From: CAYRLZ01 sp964425275
GTDB lineage: Bacteria; Hydrothermota; Tepidihabitantia; Tepidihabitantales; JBDRVQ01
Assembly (NCBI GenBank): GCA_964425275.1
Contig: CAYRLZ010000027.1
Coordinates: 1-29,172 of the forward strand
Reading direction: 5' to 3'
Length of the DNA: 29,172 nt
The number at the start of each line of letters is the position of its first letter. Within the stretch, counting starts at the first letter, position 1. Both the position numbers and the translations under genes were made by a program. The notes under the pieces are model-generated. The model made no database searches. It worked only from the letters and a program-made list of their open reading frames with translations, and was not told the DNA's origin. Below are positions 14,087 to 22,886 of the stretch, in pieces.

Positions 14087-14833
14087 ATGGAGATAATCCT
14101 TTTAACCAATGATGATGGGATTAATGCGGAAGGGCTTTCTTTTCTTTATGAGGCGGTTAAAGACCTCTCCGAGGTAAGGGTCGTTGCCCCAATAAATAAT
14201 CAATCAGCCGCCAGCCACTCGTTCACTTTAAGGAAACCGATAAAGGTCCATAAGATAAAAGAAAATTGGTTCGGGGTTGAAGGGACACCTACCGATTGCG
14301 TCTTAATTTCCCACCACGGTCTTTTTAAGAAAAATATAAGATTAGTAATCTCCGGCATTAATGATAGCCCAAATTTGGGTGAGGATGTCCTATATTCCGG
14401 AACGGTGGCGGCGGCAATTGAAGGGGCAATCTTAGGCATCCCGGCCTTTGCCTTATCATTTCTGAGTAAAAATTGCTTTCGCTTTTCCGATAAGATACGT
14501 TCTTTCATTCGCTCCCTCAGTTTAGAAATTTTGCATCACTCTCTGGCAAAAAATACCTACCTTAATATTAATATCCCTGACCAAAAGATAAAAGGAATTA
14601 AGATAACAATCCTCGGAAAGCGCATCTATCAAGATATGGCAATAGAGACTAAGAATAAAAAAGGGGAAATATCTTATACCCTAAATGGCACGATGGGTTA
14701 CCAACCGTCCCGGGGGAGTGATTTTGAGGCGGTCTATTCCGGCTATATCTCAATCACCCCTTTGCATTTAGATATGACCCATTATAAAGAGTTAAAGACC
14801 TACAAGAAGAGGTTTAAGCGGATTAAGATTTAA
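14087..14833 (+). CDS. surE: 5'/3'-nucleotidase SurE
   Basis: A 248-residue SurE protein, a metal-dependent phosphatase acting on nucleoside 5'- and 3'-monophosphates. The N-terminus LLTNDDGINAEG carries the D9-D10 metal site; N38 lies in VVAPINNQSAAS, and the block SGINDSPNLGEDVLYSGTVAAA is the family signature. It follows mvhD by 21 bases on the same strand and is probably read through from that operon. No clear ribosome binding site precedes its ATG. Length is normal. Confidence 0.95.
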   Translation: MEIILLTNDDGINAEGLSFLYEAVKDLSEVRVVAPINNQSAASHSFTLRKPIKVHKIKENWFGVEGTPTDCVLISHHGLFKKNIRLVISGINDSPNLGEDVLYSGTVAAAIEGAILGIPAFALSFLSKNCFRFSDKIRSFIRSLSLEILHHSLAKNTYLNINIPDQKIKGIKITILGKRIYQDMAIETKNKKGEISYTLNGTMGYQPSRGSDFEAVYSGYISITPLHLDMTHYKELKTYKKRFKRIKI

Positions 14834-14922
14834 CCCCATTCAAACCGAATCCCCTCCTCAATCCTTTTCTCTGCCTCCTTATCCTGATTAAAAACCGGGC
14901 AACCTTGAATCAAAAACCAATC
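14830..14922 (-). pseudogene. Possible C-terminal gene scrap between surE and the LysE gene
   Basis: On the minus strand a stop-to-stop frame of 30 residues reads DWFLIQGCPVFNQDKEAEK, then RIEEGIRFEWG. The charged, helix-like composition looks like the tail of a real protein, but there is no start codon with a ribosome binding site and the preceding frame is closed. It may be a remnant of a gene once located here, or chance. Confidence 0.2.
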
Positions 14923-14935
14923 TTATTCAGCATTT

Positions 14936-15565
14936 TTATAAATATATCCCTAATGTCTTGACCAGTAGGGTTATCCCAAACCAGATAACTAGTATCCCGA
15001 GCCCTAAGAGGATAAAACGAAAGACCTTGATTTGCTGGTGCCCCAAAGAGGCAAGGCGAGCGATAAAAATTAGCCAGGCATAGTCAAGCCAGATATGGGA
15101 GATATATAAAAGTCCAATCCCAAGAAACCCAGCCTTTTCCATCGCCTCGGAGATTAAAGACGCACCAATGCCAATCCACCAGGCTAAAAAATAGGGATTG
15201 AGGAGCGTTAAAAAGATACCGGTTAAAAAAGGTGCCGTGGGGATGGTATTCCTTTTGGGGTGCGACTCCTTGAGTTTGGGCCCCCTAAGAGCATCTCTAA
15301 TGGTTGAGTAACCAAAGAGAAAAAGAAATATGCTCCCTAAGATACCTAAGAAGAGATTTACCTTCGGGTTCTTAAAGATTGTTAGAAGACCGAGGGATAT
15401 AAGGATAACATAAGGTAGTTCAATTAGGGTATGACCGATGCTTGCCCAGAGACCGGCTTTCCAACCGCTTTTTAAGCCAGAGGTTGCGGTAGCCACCGTC
15501 AAAGGTCCCGGCGCTAAGGCCCCGGATAGGCTGATTACCGTCATCTTAAATATCACTCCGAGCAT
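14936..15565 (-). CDS. LysE/RhtB-family exporter
   Basis: A 209-residue integral membrane protein with six hydrophobic segments and the LysE-family N-terminus: SLSGALAPGPLTVATATSGLKSGWKAGL, in which the APGP turn and G-x-x-x-G pattern are diagnostic. A second hallmark, TLLNPYFLAWWIGIG, lies near residue 120. Members export amino acids or related small solutes by proton exchange; the substrate cannot be told. The gene is convergent with surE and divergent from the large secreted protein gene. No strong ribosome binding site is seen. Confidence 0.9.
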   Translation of the reverse strand: MLGVIFKMTVISLSGALAPGPLTVATATSGLKSGWKAGLWASIGHTLIELPYVILISLGLLTIFKNPKVNLFLGILGSIFLFLFGYSTIRDALRGPKLKESHPKRNTIPTAPFLTGIFLTLLNPYFLAWWIGIGASLISEAMEKAGFLGIGLLYISHIWLDYAWLIFIARLASLGHQQIKVFRFILLGLGILVIWFGITLLVKTLGIYL

Positions 15566-15664
15566 TTCTTTTAGTTAAAGACAGACTGTTCCATAGTGAT
15601 AGGGTTCCATCCCCGGTGGAGATAAGGTAATCTTCATTTTAAGGATGGTATGCTAAATTATACC

Positions 15665-15690
15665 AAAGTCAAGGCATAGGTCTTGACTTT
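15665..15690. promoter_or_regulatory. Perfect inverted repeat overlapping the promoter of the 1193-residue protein gene
   Basis: AAAGTCAAG (15665-15673) and CTTGACTTT (15682-15690) are perfect 9-bp inverted arms around 8 bases. The right arm contains the -35 TTGACT. This suits an operator for a dimeric regulator; the left arm may also serve a divergent promoter toward the LysE gene. Confidence 0.55.
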
Positions 15691-15711
15691 ATGAGAAAAA
15701 TAAGTTATAAT
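15683..15711 (+). promoter_or_regulatory. Promoter of the 1193-residue secreted protein gene
   Basis: TTGACT (15683-15688), 17-bp spacer, TATAAT (15706-15711). The leader of about 34 nt ends in GGGAGGAG just before the ATG at 15752. Confidence 0.8.
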
Positions 15712-15751
15712 TTAAGTTAAGAAGGAAAATTTAATAGATACGGGAGGAGAT

Positions 15752-18700
15752 ATGCGAGGAAGGAATGAGATAGTGGAGAGGATATTGGCCGGCATTTGCC
15801 GGCTCTCTTGGAAATTTAAGTCCAGCCGGCTGGAAGATATGAAGACTATCTTCGGCTTAAAATCTCTATCCCCAATTGCCCTGTTTCTGGTTTTATTCTC
15901 CTCTTCCAATGCTTTTGTTACCTGGGAGGGAAATATTCGGGTAACCCCTCAACCACGACGATTTACCACCCGCCCAATGGTCCGTTCAATCGCCGCTTGG
16001 GGTTTTGATACCCTCCATTGTGTCTATTATGATTTAACTGCTGATTCTGTCTTTTACCGCCGTTCAACCAATAAAGGAGAGACTTGGGAAGCAGAAAAGA
16101 AGTTTTCTCGATTTAACGGTTCTTATCCGGCAATTAATTGTCAGGGCAATTTTGTCTATATCTCCTATTCCCGGGGGCAAGAGATAATTATCCAGCGGTC
16201 AACGAATAGTGGCTCTGACTGGGGCACAAAAACCATTTCCCTTTCACCAAACAGTCCTATCGGAACAGCAATTGGCTCGTCAGGCAATAATCTCTACCTC
16301 GTAGCCCATTATATGGAGGATCTAAATAACAAAATTGGTCTTTATCGCTCAACCGATAATGGTGCAAATTGGTTACCCCGGATTGAACTCGGTTCTGGTA
16401 AGTATCCTTCAATTTCGGTCTGGTGTGATACAATCCATCTCGCCTACTGGAATAATAATTATATCTACTATTGTTGTTCACCCGATGGTGGAACAAGTTG
16501 GTCATCCCCGGTTCAACTTAGCAGCTTTCTTACTTTTGAACATTTCCCGGTCATTGACTGCCGTTTGGGAAGAATCGGCGTTGTCTGGTCATTAAAGGAT
16601 GGACCGGGTACAGTATGGTTTCGTGGTTCTACCACCAGTGGCACAAGTTGGGGTTCACTTACTGCCCTTCCCTATCCAACCACCTGGGGGAGAAATGCCA
16701 CCGTCTCCATCGGCGGGTATTCCGCTCATATCGTCTATCAAGACTCCACTCCCTTTGGTAATTACGAACTTTTTTATCGCCGGACCTCGGATAATGGTTT
16801 AACCTGGTCAGAGGTTGACCGATTGACCAATACCGTCCCGCATTCAATCAATCCCTCTCTCTTAGTGATTAACGATTCCCTTCTGCGTCTGGTCTGGGCT
16901 GAAAAGGATAGTATCTATTTCAAACGCGGTCGCTATCTCTCCAAAAATGTCGGTGTGATTGCCATCACCTCGCCACCGATGACCATTGACTCCGGTGATG
17001 AGTATCTCCCTTCCTGCACCGTTTATAATGCCGGTTTAATTACCGAAAATTATTGGGTTCGGATGAAAATCGGCAATTTCTATCAGGAAAGCACCTGGGT
17101 AGCCAATCATATCCCAAATACAAAAAGGACACTCACCTTCCCCTCTTATGCCAAATGGCCAAGGGGAAATCATGTTCTCTTCTGTTCCACAAAACTTAGC
17201 GGTGATATGTATGCAGGTAATGACACCCTGCGCCGTTCAATTACGGTAAAGGTGCAGGATGTTGGGGTTCGTCAAATCGTCTCGCCGCCAGATAGTGTTG
17301 GCTGGGGTGATAAGGTTTCCCCCCGGGTAAGATTGAAAAATTATGGAAACGAGATTGCTAATTTTTCGGCAAAGATGACAATCGGCAGTCATTACATCAG
17401 CCAAATCAATCAAACCTTAGCCGGTGGTGAGGAGAAAGAATTTGACTTTGATGATTGGGTTATTGATGAGCGCGGAACACTGCTCGCCACCTGCTCAATT
17501 TTCCTTCCCAAGGATATTAACCCGAAAAATGATACCCTAAGCAAGAGGACCCAAGTAGGATATGGCGATGTTGGCGTTATTACCATCTTACAACCCACAG
17601 CCGGTGTCTACGATTCCCTGGAAGCGAGAGTGGTTATTCCCCGGGCGAAAGTGAAAAATTACGGAAGTAGCACCATCTCCTTTCCGGTTCGGTTCACGAT
17701 TGGCAATAATTTCTATGCCTCTCTTCAATTTGTCTCTGACCTACTACCGGATGGTGAAACGGAGATTAATTTTGCTCCCTGCACCTTAATCGTTCGGGGT
17801 TGCCATATTGGAAAATGCTCCACGGAATTAAGCGGTGATATTGACCGGAGTAATGACTGTAAAAAAATTCTCGGTAATATCTGCGTCAGAATTATTGATG
17901 TCGGACCAACGGAAATTGTCCTTCCCCGGGATAGTATCCAAAAGGATACAGTATTCTTCCCTAAGGTAGCGGTTAAGAATTTTGGCTTCCCGGAGGCTAA
18001 TTTTTCGGTCTTCTATAAGATTATCCGGGGTAGTAATCTAATCTACTCCGAGAGCCTATCAATAATCAACCTTCCGGCCCTGCGCGAGACAATCGTTCTC
18101 TTCCCACCAACAAACCTCTCAGATACCGGAATATATTCAATTCGGGTTGAGACCGAACTCTCCGGAGACTGCCACCCAGAAAATAATATCCTTCAGGGTA
18201 TATTTCGGGTCTATATCCCAACCAGCCCCCAACTACCTCCCTGGACCCTGGTTGCCCATGTCCCAACCGAACCGGATTACAAAAGGGTAAAAGACGGTGG
18301 TAGTATGGTGGCAACCAACGATGCCTTATTTATCCTAAAGGGGAACAATACCCGTAGTTTATATCGGTTCCGACCACCCGGAGAGATTATCTTTATTGAT
18401 TCCGTCCCCTTAGGTGAAGGGAATAAGAAGGTGAAGAAAGGGGCGGGAATGACTTGGGACGGTGCCAACTTCCTCTATTTAGTAAAGGGAGGTAATACCA
18501 ATGAGTTCTGGCGCTTTTCTCTTAACCCGGTTAGTCCGGAACCGGTCTGGCTTCCCCTGCCTCCAATCTACGGTGATAAAGGATTGAAAGGTGGAACGGG
18601 AATTACCTACTTAAACAATTATGTCTATCTCTTAAAGGGTTCAAAGACTCAGGAATTTTATGCTTACAACACTAATACCGGTCGCTGGGAGATATTAAAA

Positions 18701-19333
18701 GGACCACCAGTTGTTATTCCTGATGGTAGTTGCCTCACGACTGATGGTAATTTAATATATCTCTTGGTCGGCAAAAGCAATAGTTTTTACATCTATGACC
18801 CAGGATTAAACGACTGGATAGCAAAAGAGACCATCCCCTCTCTCCATCCCCAATCAGGTAGGCGAAAAAAGGTGAGACCGGGTTCCTCCCTTCTCTATTT
18901 TAAGGGAAATATTTATGCGCTAAAGGGAGGAAATACCCAGGAGTTCTGGAAATACGACCTCGTAGGAGATAGATGGATTCCCTTAGAATTAGTTCCCCGT
19001 GAACCATTAAGAAAAGGAATCGGAAGTGGTGCTTGCCTATCCTCGCTCGGTGACAATATCTTTCTCCTAAAAGGCAATAATACCCAGGAAATCTGGCGCT
19101 ACGATGGCACCGGTATTCTTCTCTCTGAAAATGACAAGAGAGTAAAAAAGATGGTCAAGAATGCACCACCAACTGAGAAAGAAGATTTTGTTAGAATATA
19201 CAATACTCTCGGAAACCTTATCTATCAAGGTCCTCAAAGAAACTCCTCTTTAAGTTTAAGACCTGGTATCTACTTTATGGAAAGTGTGAAGGAAAGAAGA
19301 TCTTGCGGAAAGAAATTAGTCATCATTAAATAA
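15752..19333 (+). CDS. Large secreted BNR / CARDB-like / kelch-like repeat protein with sorting tail
   Basis: The 1193-residue protein has four regions. After a signal sequence (MKTIFGLKSLSPIALFLVLF, residues 30-49) come at least six BNR/Asp-box repeats such as STNKGETW, STDNGANW and TSDNGLTW, a sialidase-type propeller pattern. Residues about 400-830 hold four CARDB-like beta-sandwich repeats, each opening with a DVGV- or DVGP-like strand and most ending in a 'SGD(I/M)..(G/S)ND' turn. Residues about 850-1120 hold five or six kelch-like repeats with the core LLKGxNTQExWxYD. The end (VRIYNTLGNLIYQG ... LRPGIYFMESV ... KKLVIIK) is a Por-type sorting domain. The start at 15752 has a strong ribosome binding site; ATG 15839 would give a standard-length signal peptide. 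Hairpins GCCGGC-ATTT-GCCGGC (15788-15803) and a 12-bp palindrome (15822-15833) lie between the two starts. Probably a surface or exported protein. Confidence 0.82.
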   Translation: MRGRNEIVERILAGICRLSWKFKSSRLEDMKTIFGLKSLSPIALFLVLFSSSNAFVTWEGNIRVTPQPRRFTTRPMVRSIAAWGFDTLHCVYYDLTADSVFYRRSTNKGETWEAEKKFSRFNGSYPAINCQGNFVYISYSRGQEIIIQRSTNSGSDWGTKTISLSPNSPIGTAIGSSGNNLYLVAHYMEDLNNKIGLYRSTDNGANWLPRIELGSGKYPSISVWCDTIHLAYWNNNYIYYCCSPDGGTSWSSPVQLSSFLTFEHFPVIDCRLGRIGVVWSLKDGPGTVWFRGSTTSGTSWGSLTALPYPTTWGRNATVSIGGYSAHIVYQDSTPFGNYELFYRRTSDNGLTWSEVDRLTNTVPHSINPSLLVINDSLLRLVWAEKDSIYFKRGRYLSKNVGVIAITSPPMTIDSGDEYLPSCTVYNAGLITENYWVRMKIGNFYQESTWVANHIPNTKRTLTFPSYAKWPRGNHVLFCSTKLSGDMYAGNDTLRRSITVKVQDVGVRQIVSPPDSVGWGDKVSPRVRLKNYGNEIANFSAKMTIGSHYISQINQTLAGGEEKEFDFDDWVIDERGTLLATCSIFLPKDINPKNDTLSKRTQVGYGDVGVITILQPTAGVYDSLEARVVIPRAKVKNYGSSTISFPVRFTIGNNFYASLQFVSDLLPDGETEINFAPCTLIVRGCHIGKCSTELSGDIDRSNDCKKILGNICVRIIDVGPTEIVLPRDSIQKDTVFFPKVAVKNFGFPEANFSVFYKIIRGSNLIYSESLSIINLPALRETIVLFPPTNLSDTGIYSIRVETELSGDCHPENNILQGIFRVYIPTSPQLPPWTLVAHVPTEPDYKRVKDGGSMVATNDALFILKGNNTRSLYRFRPPGEIIFIDSVPLGEGNKKVKKGAGMTWDGANFLYLVKGGNTNEFWRFSLNPVSPEPVWLPLPPIYGDKGLKGGTGITYLNNYVYLLKGSKTQEFYAYNTNTGRWEILKGPPVVIPDGSCLTTDGNLIYLLVGKSNSFYIYDPGLNDWIAKETIPSLHPQSGRRKKVRPGSSLLYFKGNIYALKGGNTQEFWKYDLVGDRWIPLELVPREPLRKGIGSGACLSSLGDNIFLLKGNNTQEIWRYDGTGILLSENDKRVKKMVKNAPPTEKEDFVRIYNTLGNLIYQGPQRNSSLSLRPGIYFMESVKERRSCGKKLVIIK

Positions 19334-19340
19334 CAAAAAG

Positions 19341-20417
19341 TTACCGATAAACTTTAATATACCTATTCCCGGGGAGTTGCTTCACTAAACCCCGTATCTC
19401 CATATTTAGCAGTAAACTTAAAATTTCCGGCACGGGCCTTTTTGCCCTTTCTAATATCTCATCCACATAAAGCGGTGCGGAAGAGATTGCCTCTAAGACC
19501 TCTTTCTCCTCGGGTGTGAGAAGAGAGACCTCCTTCTCTTCTTTTTCCCTAACCCAGCCCAAATGGGTTAAGATATCCGAAACCTCAGTAACCGGTATCG
19601 CCCCTTCTTTTAATAACCGGTTGGTCCCCTTCCCGGTTCTGGTGTTAATTGGGCTCGGGATAACAAAGACATCCCTTCCCTGTTCTGTTGCCCACCAGAC
19701 AGTAATTAAGACACCGCTCTTTTCCGGTGCCTCAACGGCTAAGACCCCTTTTGCCAGACCACTGATTATTCGGTTCCTTCGGGGAAAGTTGAATTTATCC
19801 GGCGGGGTTTTGATATTAAATTCCGAGATTACCGCACCCTGTTCCGCAATGCGCTCCCTTAAACCCTTATTCTCTGGTGGGTATTCAACATCAATCCCAC
19901 ACCCCAAAACAGCGATTGTCCTTCCTTTTGCCGCCAATGCCGCATTGTGAGCCGTAGTATCAATGCCCTGGGCCAGTCCACTGATAATCGTCACACCACA
20001 ACCGGCTAATTCCCGGGCAAAGTATTCGGCGGATACTACTCCGTAGTGAGATGGATTTCTCGTTCCAACAATCGCCAGAGATAATTCGTCTTCACTTCTA
20101 ATCTCCCCTTTGAGGAAAAGGATTGGAGGAAAAGATTTTATATCCAGAAGGTTTTTGGGGTAGCCCTCATCTAAAAAACTGACAGTCTTCGTTTTGGTTT
20201 TTTCGGCAATTTTTATCTTCTCCTGACAATTATCTAAATTGAAGTTTTTTATATTGGTCGCTACCTCTTCATCAATCCCCTCTACGGTTAGGAGTTCCTC
20301 CTTCTTTCTTCGGAAGATTTCTTCGGGGTTGTTAAATCGGCGCAGTAGGTTTTTTATCTTCCCGGGGGTAATCTTCGGCACATCAAGGAGAGCGATATAA
20401 TAAGGGTTAAAATCCAT
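19341..20417 (-). CDS. dprA: DNA-processing protein DprA/Smf
   Basis: A 358-residue DprA, which loads RecA onto incoming single-stranded DNA in natural transformation. A helix-hairpin-helix region lies at the N-terminus (LLTVEGIDEEVATNIKNF). The Rossmann-like core shows AIVGTRNPSHYGV, IISGLAQGIDTTAHNAALAAKG, VLGCGIDVEYPPEN and FPRRNRIISGLAKGVLAVEAPEKSG. A C-terminal winged-helix segment (VDEILERAKRPVPEILSLLLNMEIRGLVKQL) completes the standard layout. The ATG at 20415-20417 is preferred because AAAGG lies six bases before it; a TTG two codons upstream overlaps the obg stop. It converges on the preceding plus-strand gene with only seven bases between the two stops. Confidence 0.95.
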   Translation of the reverse strand: MDFNPYYIALLDVPKITPGKIKNLLRRFNNPEEIFRRKKEELLTVEGIDEEVATNIKNFNLDNCQEKIKIAEKTKTKTVSFLDEGYPKNLLDIKSFPPILFLKGEIRSEDELSLAIVGTRNPSHYGVVSAEYFARELAGCGVTIISGLAQGIDTTAHNAALAAKGRTIAVLGCGIDVEYPPENKGLRERIAEQGAVISEFNIKTPPDKFNFPRRNRIISGLAKGVLAVEAPEKSGVLITVWWATEQGRDVFVIPSPINTRTGKGTNRLLKEGAIPVTEVSDILTHLGWVREKEEKEVSLLTPEEKEVLEAISSAPLYVDEILERAKRPVPEILSLLLNMEIRGLVKQLPGNRYIKVYR

Positions 20418-20419
20418 CT

Positions 20420-21400
20420 TCAACCTTTATCGCAAAGAAGTTCTTTTAATACCGTCTCCAGTTCTTCAAGACCATCCCCGCGTCGGGCGGAAATAAAAAG
20501 GACTCTCTTTGGCTCAGATAATTTTATCTTTCCTTTCGGGTCATCGGTTAATAAATCAATCTTATTGAAGGCAACCACCTGTTTTTTCTCCAAAATCTTT
20601 GGATTATAACAGGCGATTTCCTTTTTGAGCATCTGGTAGTCGCCAACCGGGTCAGGTGATGTGATGTCAATCACAAAGAGGAGAAGGCGAGTCCGTTCAA
20701 TGTGCCGTAAAAAACGGAGACCGAGCCCCTTTCCTTTGTGGGCATCTCTAATTATCCCCGGCAGGTCAGCAACCGTAAAGTGAAACTCATCCCCAATAAG
20801 TCTCCCTAAATTTGGGGTAAGGGTGGTAAAGGGATAAGGGGCGATTTTCGGACGCGCCGCAGTCATTTGGGAAAGAAGGGTTGATTTCCCGGCATTGGGC
20901 AGTCCAACGATACCGATATCTGCCAATATTCGTAGGATAATCTTTAATTGCCTTGTCTCTCCTTCTTTCCCTTTTTCTCTTATCTTTGGCGCCTGATTGG
21001 TTGGGCTTACAAAATGGGTATTGCCTCTTCCCCCCTTCCCGCCCCTCGCCACCAAGAGGGTTTCTCTATCCTTTAAGATTGAACCAATCTCTTCCCCACT
21101 GACCGCATCAAAGACATCAGTGCCCAAGGGAACCGGTACGTAGAGGTCTTTCCCTTTTTTACCGTGACGGTTTTTTCCTTTTCCGTGTTCACCGTTTTCT
21201 GCCTTATAACTTTTCCGGTATTCTAAGTCCGTTAGAGTATTTAAGTTAGAGTCGCCAATTAGATAAATTGAACCGCCGTCGCCACCGTCACCGCCATTTG
21301 GTCCCCCTTTCGGGACAAATTTTTCTCGCCGAAAAGAGATACAGCCATCACCACCCTTTCCCGCCTTCACGGTGATTAGCGCCTCGTCAACAAACTTCAT
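20420..21400 (-). CDS. obg: GTPase Obg/CgtA
   Basis: A 326-residue Obg GTPase involved in 50S ribosome maturation and stringent/stress control. The glycine-rich Obg fold occupies residues 1-157 (KAGKGGDGCISFRREKF, GGPNGGDGGDGGS). The G domain follows with G1 GLPNAGKST, switch I YPFTTLTPNLG, G3 DLPGI, G4 NKID and G5 SARRG. There is no OCT domain, as in many short Obg proteins. Its start overlaps the end of coaD by 14 bases and its stop lies two bases before the dprA ATG, so coaD-obg-dprA form one operon. Confidence 0.97.
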   Translation of the reverse strand: MKFVDEALITVKAGKGGDGCISFRREKFVPKGGPNGGDGGDGGSIYLIGDSNLNTLTDLEYRKSYKAENGEHGKGKNRHGKKGKDLYVPVPLGTDVFDAVSGEEIGSILKDRETLLVARGGKGGRGNTHFVSPTNQAPKIREKGKEGETRQLKIILRILADIGIVGLPNAGKSTLLSQMTAARPKIAPYPFTTLTPNLGRLIGDEFHFTVADLPGIIRDAHKGKGLGLRFLRHIERTRLLLFVIDITSPDPVGDYQMLKKEIACYNPKILEKKQVVAFNKIDLLTDDPKGKIKLSEPKRVLFISARRGDGLEELETVLKELLCDKG

Positions 21401-21884
21401 CCGTTTTATCTTTGAATTTTTTCCGGAGTGCTTCCTCTACTGGTTGAGGGACAAAATTTTTGACACAGCCGCCCATTGCCGCAATCTCTTTGACCAGACG
21501 GGCCGAGAGAAAGATGAATTCTTGCGAAGGAAGCAAAAAGATAGTCTCAATCTCTGGGGCAATCTTCCGATTAGTGAGTGCCATCTGGAACTCGTAATCA
21601 AAATCCGCCACCGCTCTTATGCCCCGAATTATTGCGGACGCCTTTTTCTCCCGGACGAAGTCAACCAATAAACAAGCGAAGGGATAAACTTCAACATTCT
21701 CCCAACCCGAAATAACCTCTTTCACCAATGCCACCCTTTCTTCTAAGGGAAAAAGAGGTTTCTTTTCCTCCCGGCGGGCGACGCCAATTATTATCGTATC
21801 AAATAATTGGCGGGCGCGTCTTATGATATCAAGATGACCATTGGTAATTGGGTCAAAACTCCCCGGATAGACTACCCTTTTCAT
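21387..21884 (-). CDS. coaD: Phosphopantetheine adenylyltransferase
   Basis: A 165-residue CoaD that joins ATP and 4'-phosphopantetheine to give dephospho-CoA, the penultimate step of CoA synthesis. The nucleotidyltransferase motif is YPGSFDPITNGHLDII at the N-terminus with the T/HxGH-type N-G-H. ALIRG-like AIIRGIRAVADFDYEFQMALTNR and the C-terminal SARLVKEIAAMGG are family signatures. AAGGAG lies at good distance before the ATG. It starts the coaD-obg-dprA operon and lies 65 bases after rsmD, a common bacterial pairing. Confidence 0.97.
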   Translation of the reverse strand: MKRVVYPGSFDPITNGHLDIIRRARQLFDTIIIGVARREEKKPLFPLEERVALVKEVISGWENVEVYPFACLLVDFVREKKASAIIRGIRAVADFDYEFQMALTNRKIAPEIETIFLLPSQEFIFLSARLVKEIAAMGGCVKNFVPQPVEEALRKKFKDKTDEVC

Positions 21885-21949
21885 TATCGCTCCTTATCTT
21901 TTTGCTTACCCCGTTAGAAGTCCCGATGCCCATTTGCCTTTCCAAAAAC

Positions 21950-22510
21950 TCATCTCTTTTTCTTATTACAACCGCAACTTCTATCGGGGCTTAGAAAAGT
22001 AACTCGGGTATCACCGCAGGTCTTACTTTTAATTACCCGAAGACCGCAGGGGACTACCCAATTCTCTTTTTTATGGTGCTCCGCAATAATTAGCCCCAAA
22101 GGATTCAAGAGTCCAAATTGAACAATTCCTTTTAATGTCTTTTCTATCTTACCCTCTAAGTAGGGTGGGTCTAAAAAGACCAGGTCAAACTTTTCGCCAG
22201 CGAGACGGGATAAGGACCTAAAGACATCGCCTCTTTTTGCATAACAATTAGGTAAACCCTTAATATTTTTTAAGAGAGCGGTAAAAGCCCTCTTGTCTTC
22301 TTCTATAAAATAGACCTCTTTAGCCCCTCGGGAGAGGGCTTCAATCCCCATTGCCCCTGGTCCGGAGAAGAGGTCTAAGACTCGGCTTTTCTTTACCCTT
22401 TCCCCCAGGCAATTGAAAATAGCCAACTTTACCATCTTCATTGTTGGTCTTATTCTTCCCCTTGGATAATCTAACCTCTTTCCTTTTAGTTCACCACCAG
22501 TAACAAACAT
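21950..22510 (-). CDS. rsmD: 16S rRNA (guanine966-N2)-methyltransferase RsmD
   Basis: A 186-residue S-adenosylmethionine-dependent methyltransferase of the RsmD family, acting on the small ribosomal subunit. Visible blocks are GGELKGKRLDYP near the start, RPTMKMVKLAIFNCLG, the SAM loop VLDLFSGPGAMGIEALSRGA and the catalytic-type FLDPPY. I place the start at the ATG at 22508-22510 (MFVTGGELKG), which matches the family N-terminus and the promoter; an ATG lies one codon upstream, and the frame extends farther but without support. The promoter geometry predicts a leaderless transcript. The C-terminal tail is cysteine/lysine rich (SCGCNKKKR), unusual but short. Confidence 0.93.
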   Translation of the reverse strand: MFVTGGELKGKRLDYPRGRIRPTMKMVKLAIFNCLGERVKKSRVLDLFSGPGAMGIEALSRGAKEVYFIEEDKRAFTALLKNIKGLPNCYAKRGDVFRSLSRLAGEKFDLVFLDPPYLEGKIEKTLKGIVQFGLLNPLGLIIAEHHKKENWVVPCGLRVIKSKTCGDTRVTFLSPDRSCGCNKKKR

Positions 22511-22515
22511 CATAT

Positions 22516-22543
22516 AGGATAAGAAAAAAAGAGGATATGTCAA
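22516..22543 (-). promoter_or_regulatory. Promoter of rsmD, probably leaderless
   Basis: Minus strand: TTGACA (22538-22543), 16-bp spacer, TATCCT (22516-22521), then two bases to ATGATG. Transcription should begin at the second ATG. Confidence 0.6.
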
Positions 22544-22563
22544 GAAAAGGTCATTACAAAATA

Positions 22564-22872
22564 TCACCCTGAGATCTTGTCAATGTTTGGGGAAAATTGA
22601 ATACCCCTTATTCTCCTCGCCTTAATTAAAACAAATGATGACTCTATCGAATTAGTCGTCTTAATATGGTCGCCATAATAAATCGTGGTAGCAGGCTTCT
22701 GTAGTCTGGGTAAGCCGTAGTCAATTGATTCCTTTGCCCCCTTAAGAGCTAATTCTTTAAGGAGGTTTCCGAGGTAAACCTTAAATTTTCGTATAAACCT
22801 TCGCCTTCTTTTTTGTTCTTGGCGGGCGACCTTGGCTCTTGCTTTTCTTTGAAGTTTAAGGTATGTTCTCAT
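22564..22872 (-). CDS. rpsT: Probable ribosomal protein bS20, divergent
   Basis: A 102-residue basic protein. The N-terminus (MRTYLKLQRKARAKVARQ, then EQKRRRRFIRKFKVYLG) is strongly basic and helical like bS20, which binds 16S rRNA. The middle, LPRLQKPATTIYYGDHIKTTN, keeps the spacing of the bS20 segment that normally reads like LxxLQKAIDxAxxKGIIHKN, and SSFVLIKARRI parallels the AARxKSRLxKRL end. It is about 15 residues longer than usual and the core residues are poorly conserved, so the call is tentative. AAAGGAG lies eight bases before the ATG, behind a strong leader hairpin. The gene sits just upstream of rsmD. Confidence 0.5.
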   Translation of the reverse strand: MRTYLKLQRKARAKVARQEQKRRRRFIRKFKVYLGNLLKELALKGAKESIDYGLPRLQKPATTIYYGDHIKTTNSIESSFVLIKARRIRGIQFSPNIDKISG

Positions 22873-22886
22873 TGTTCTACTCCTTT

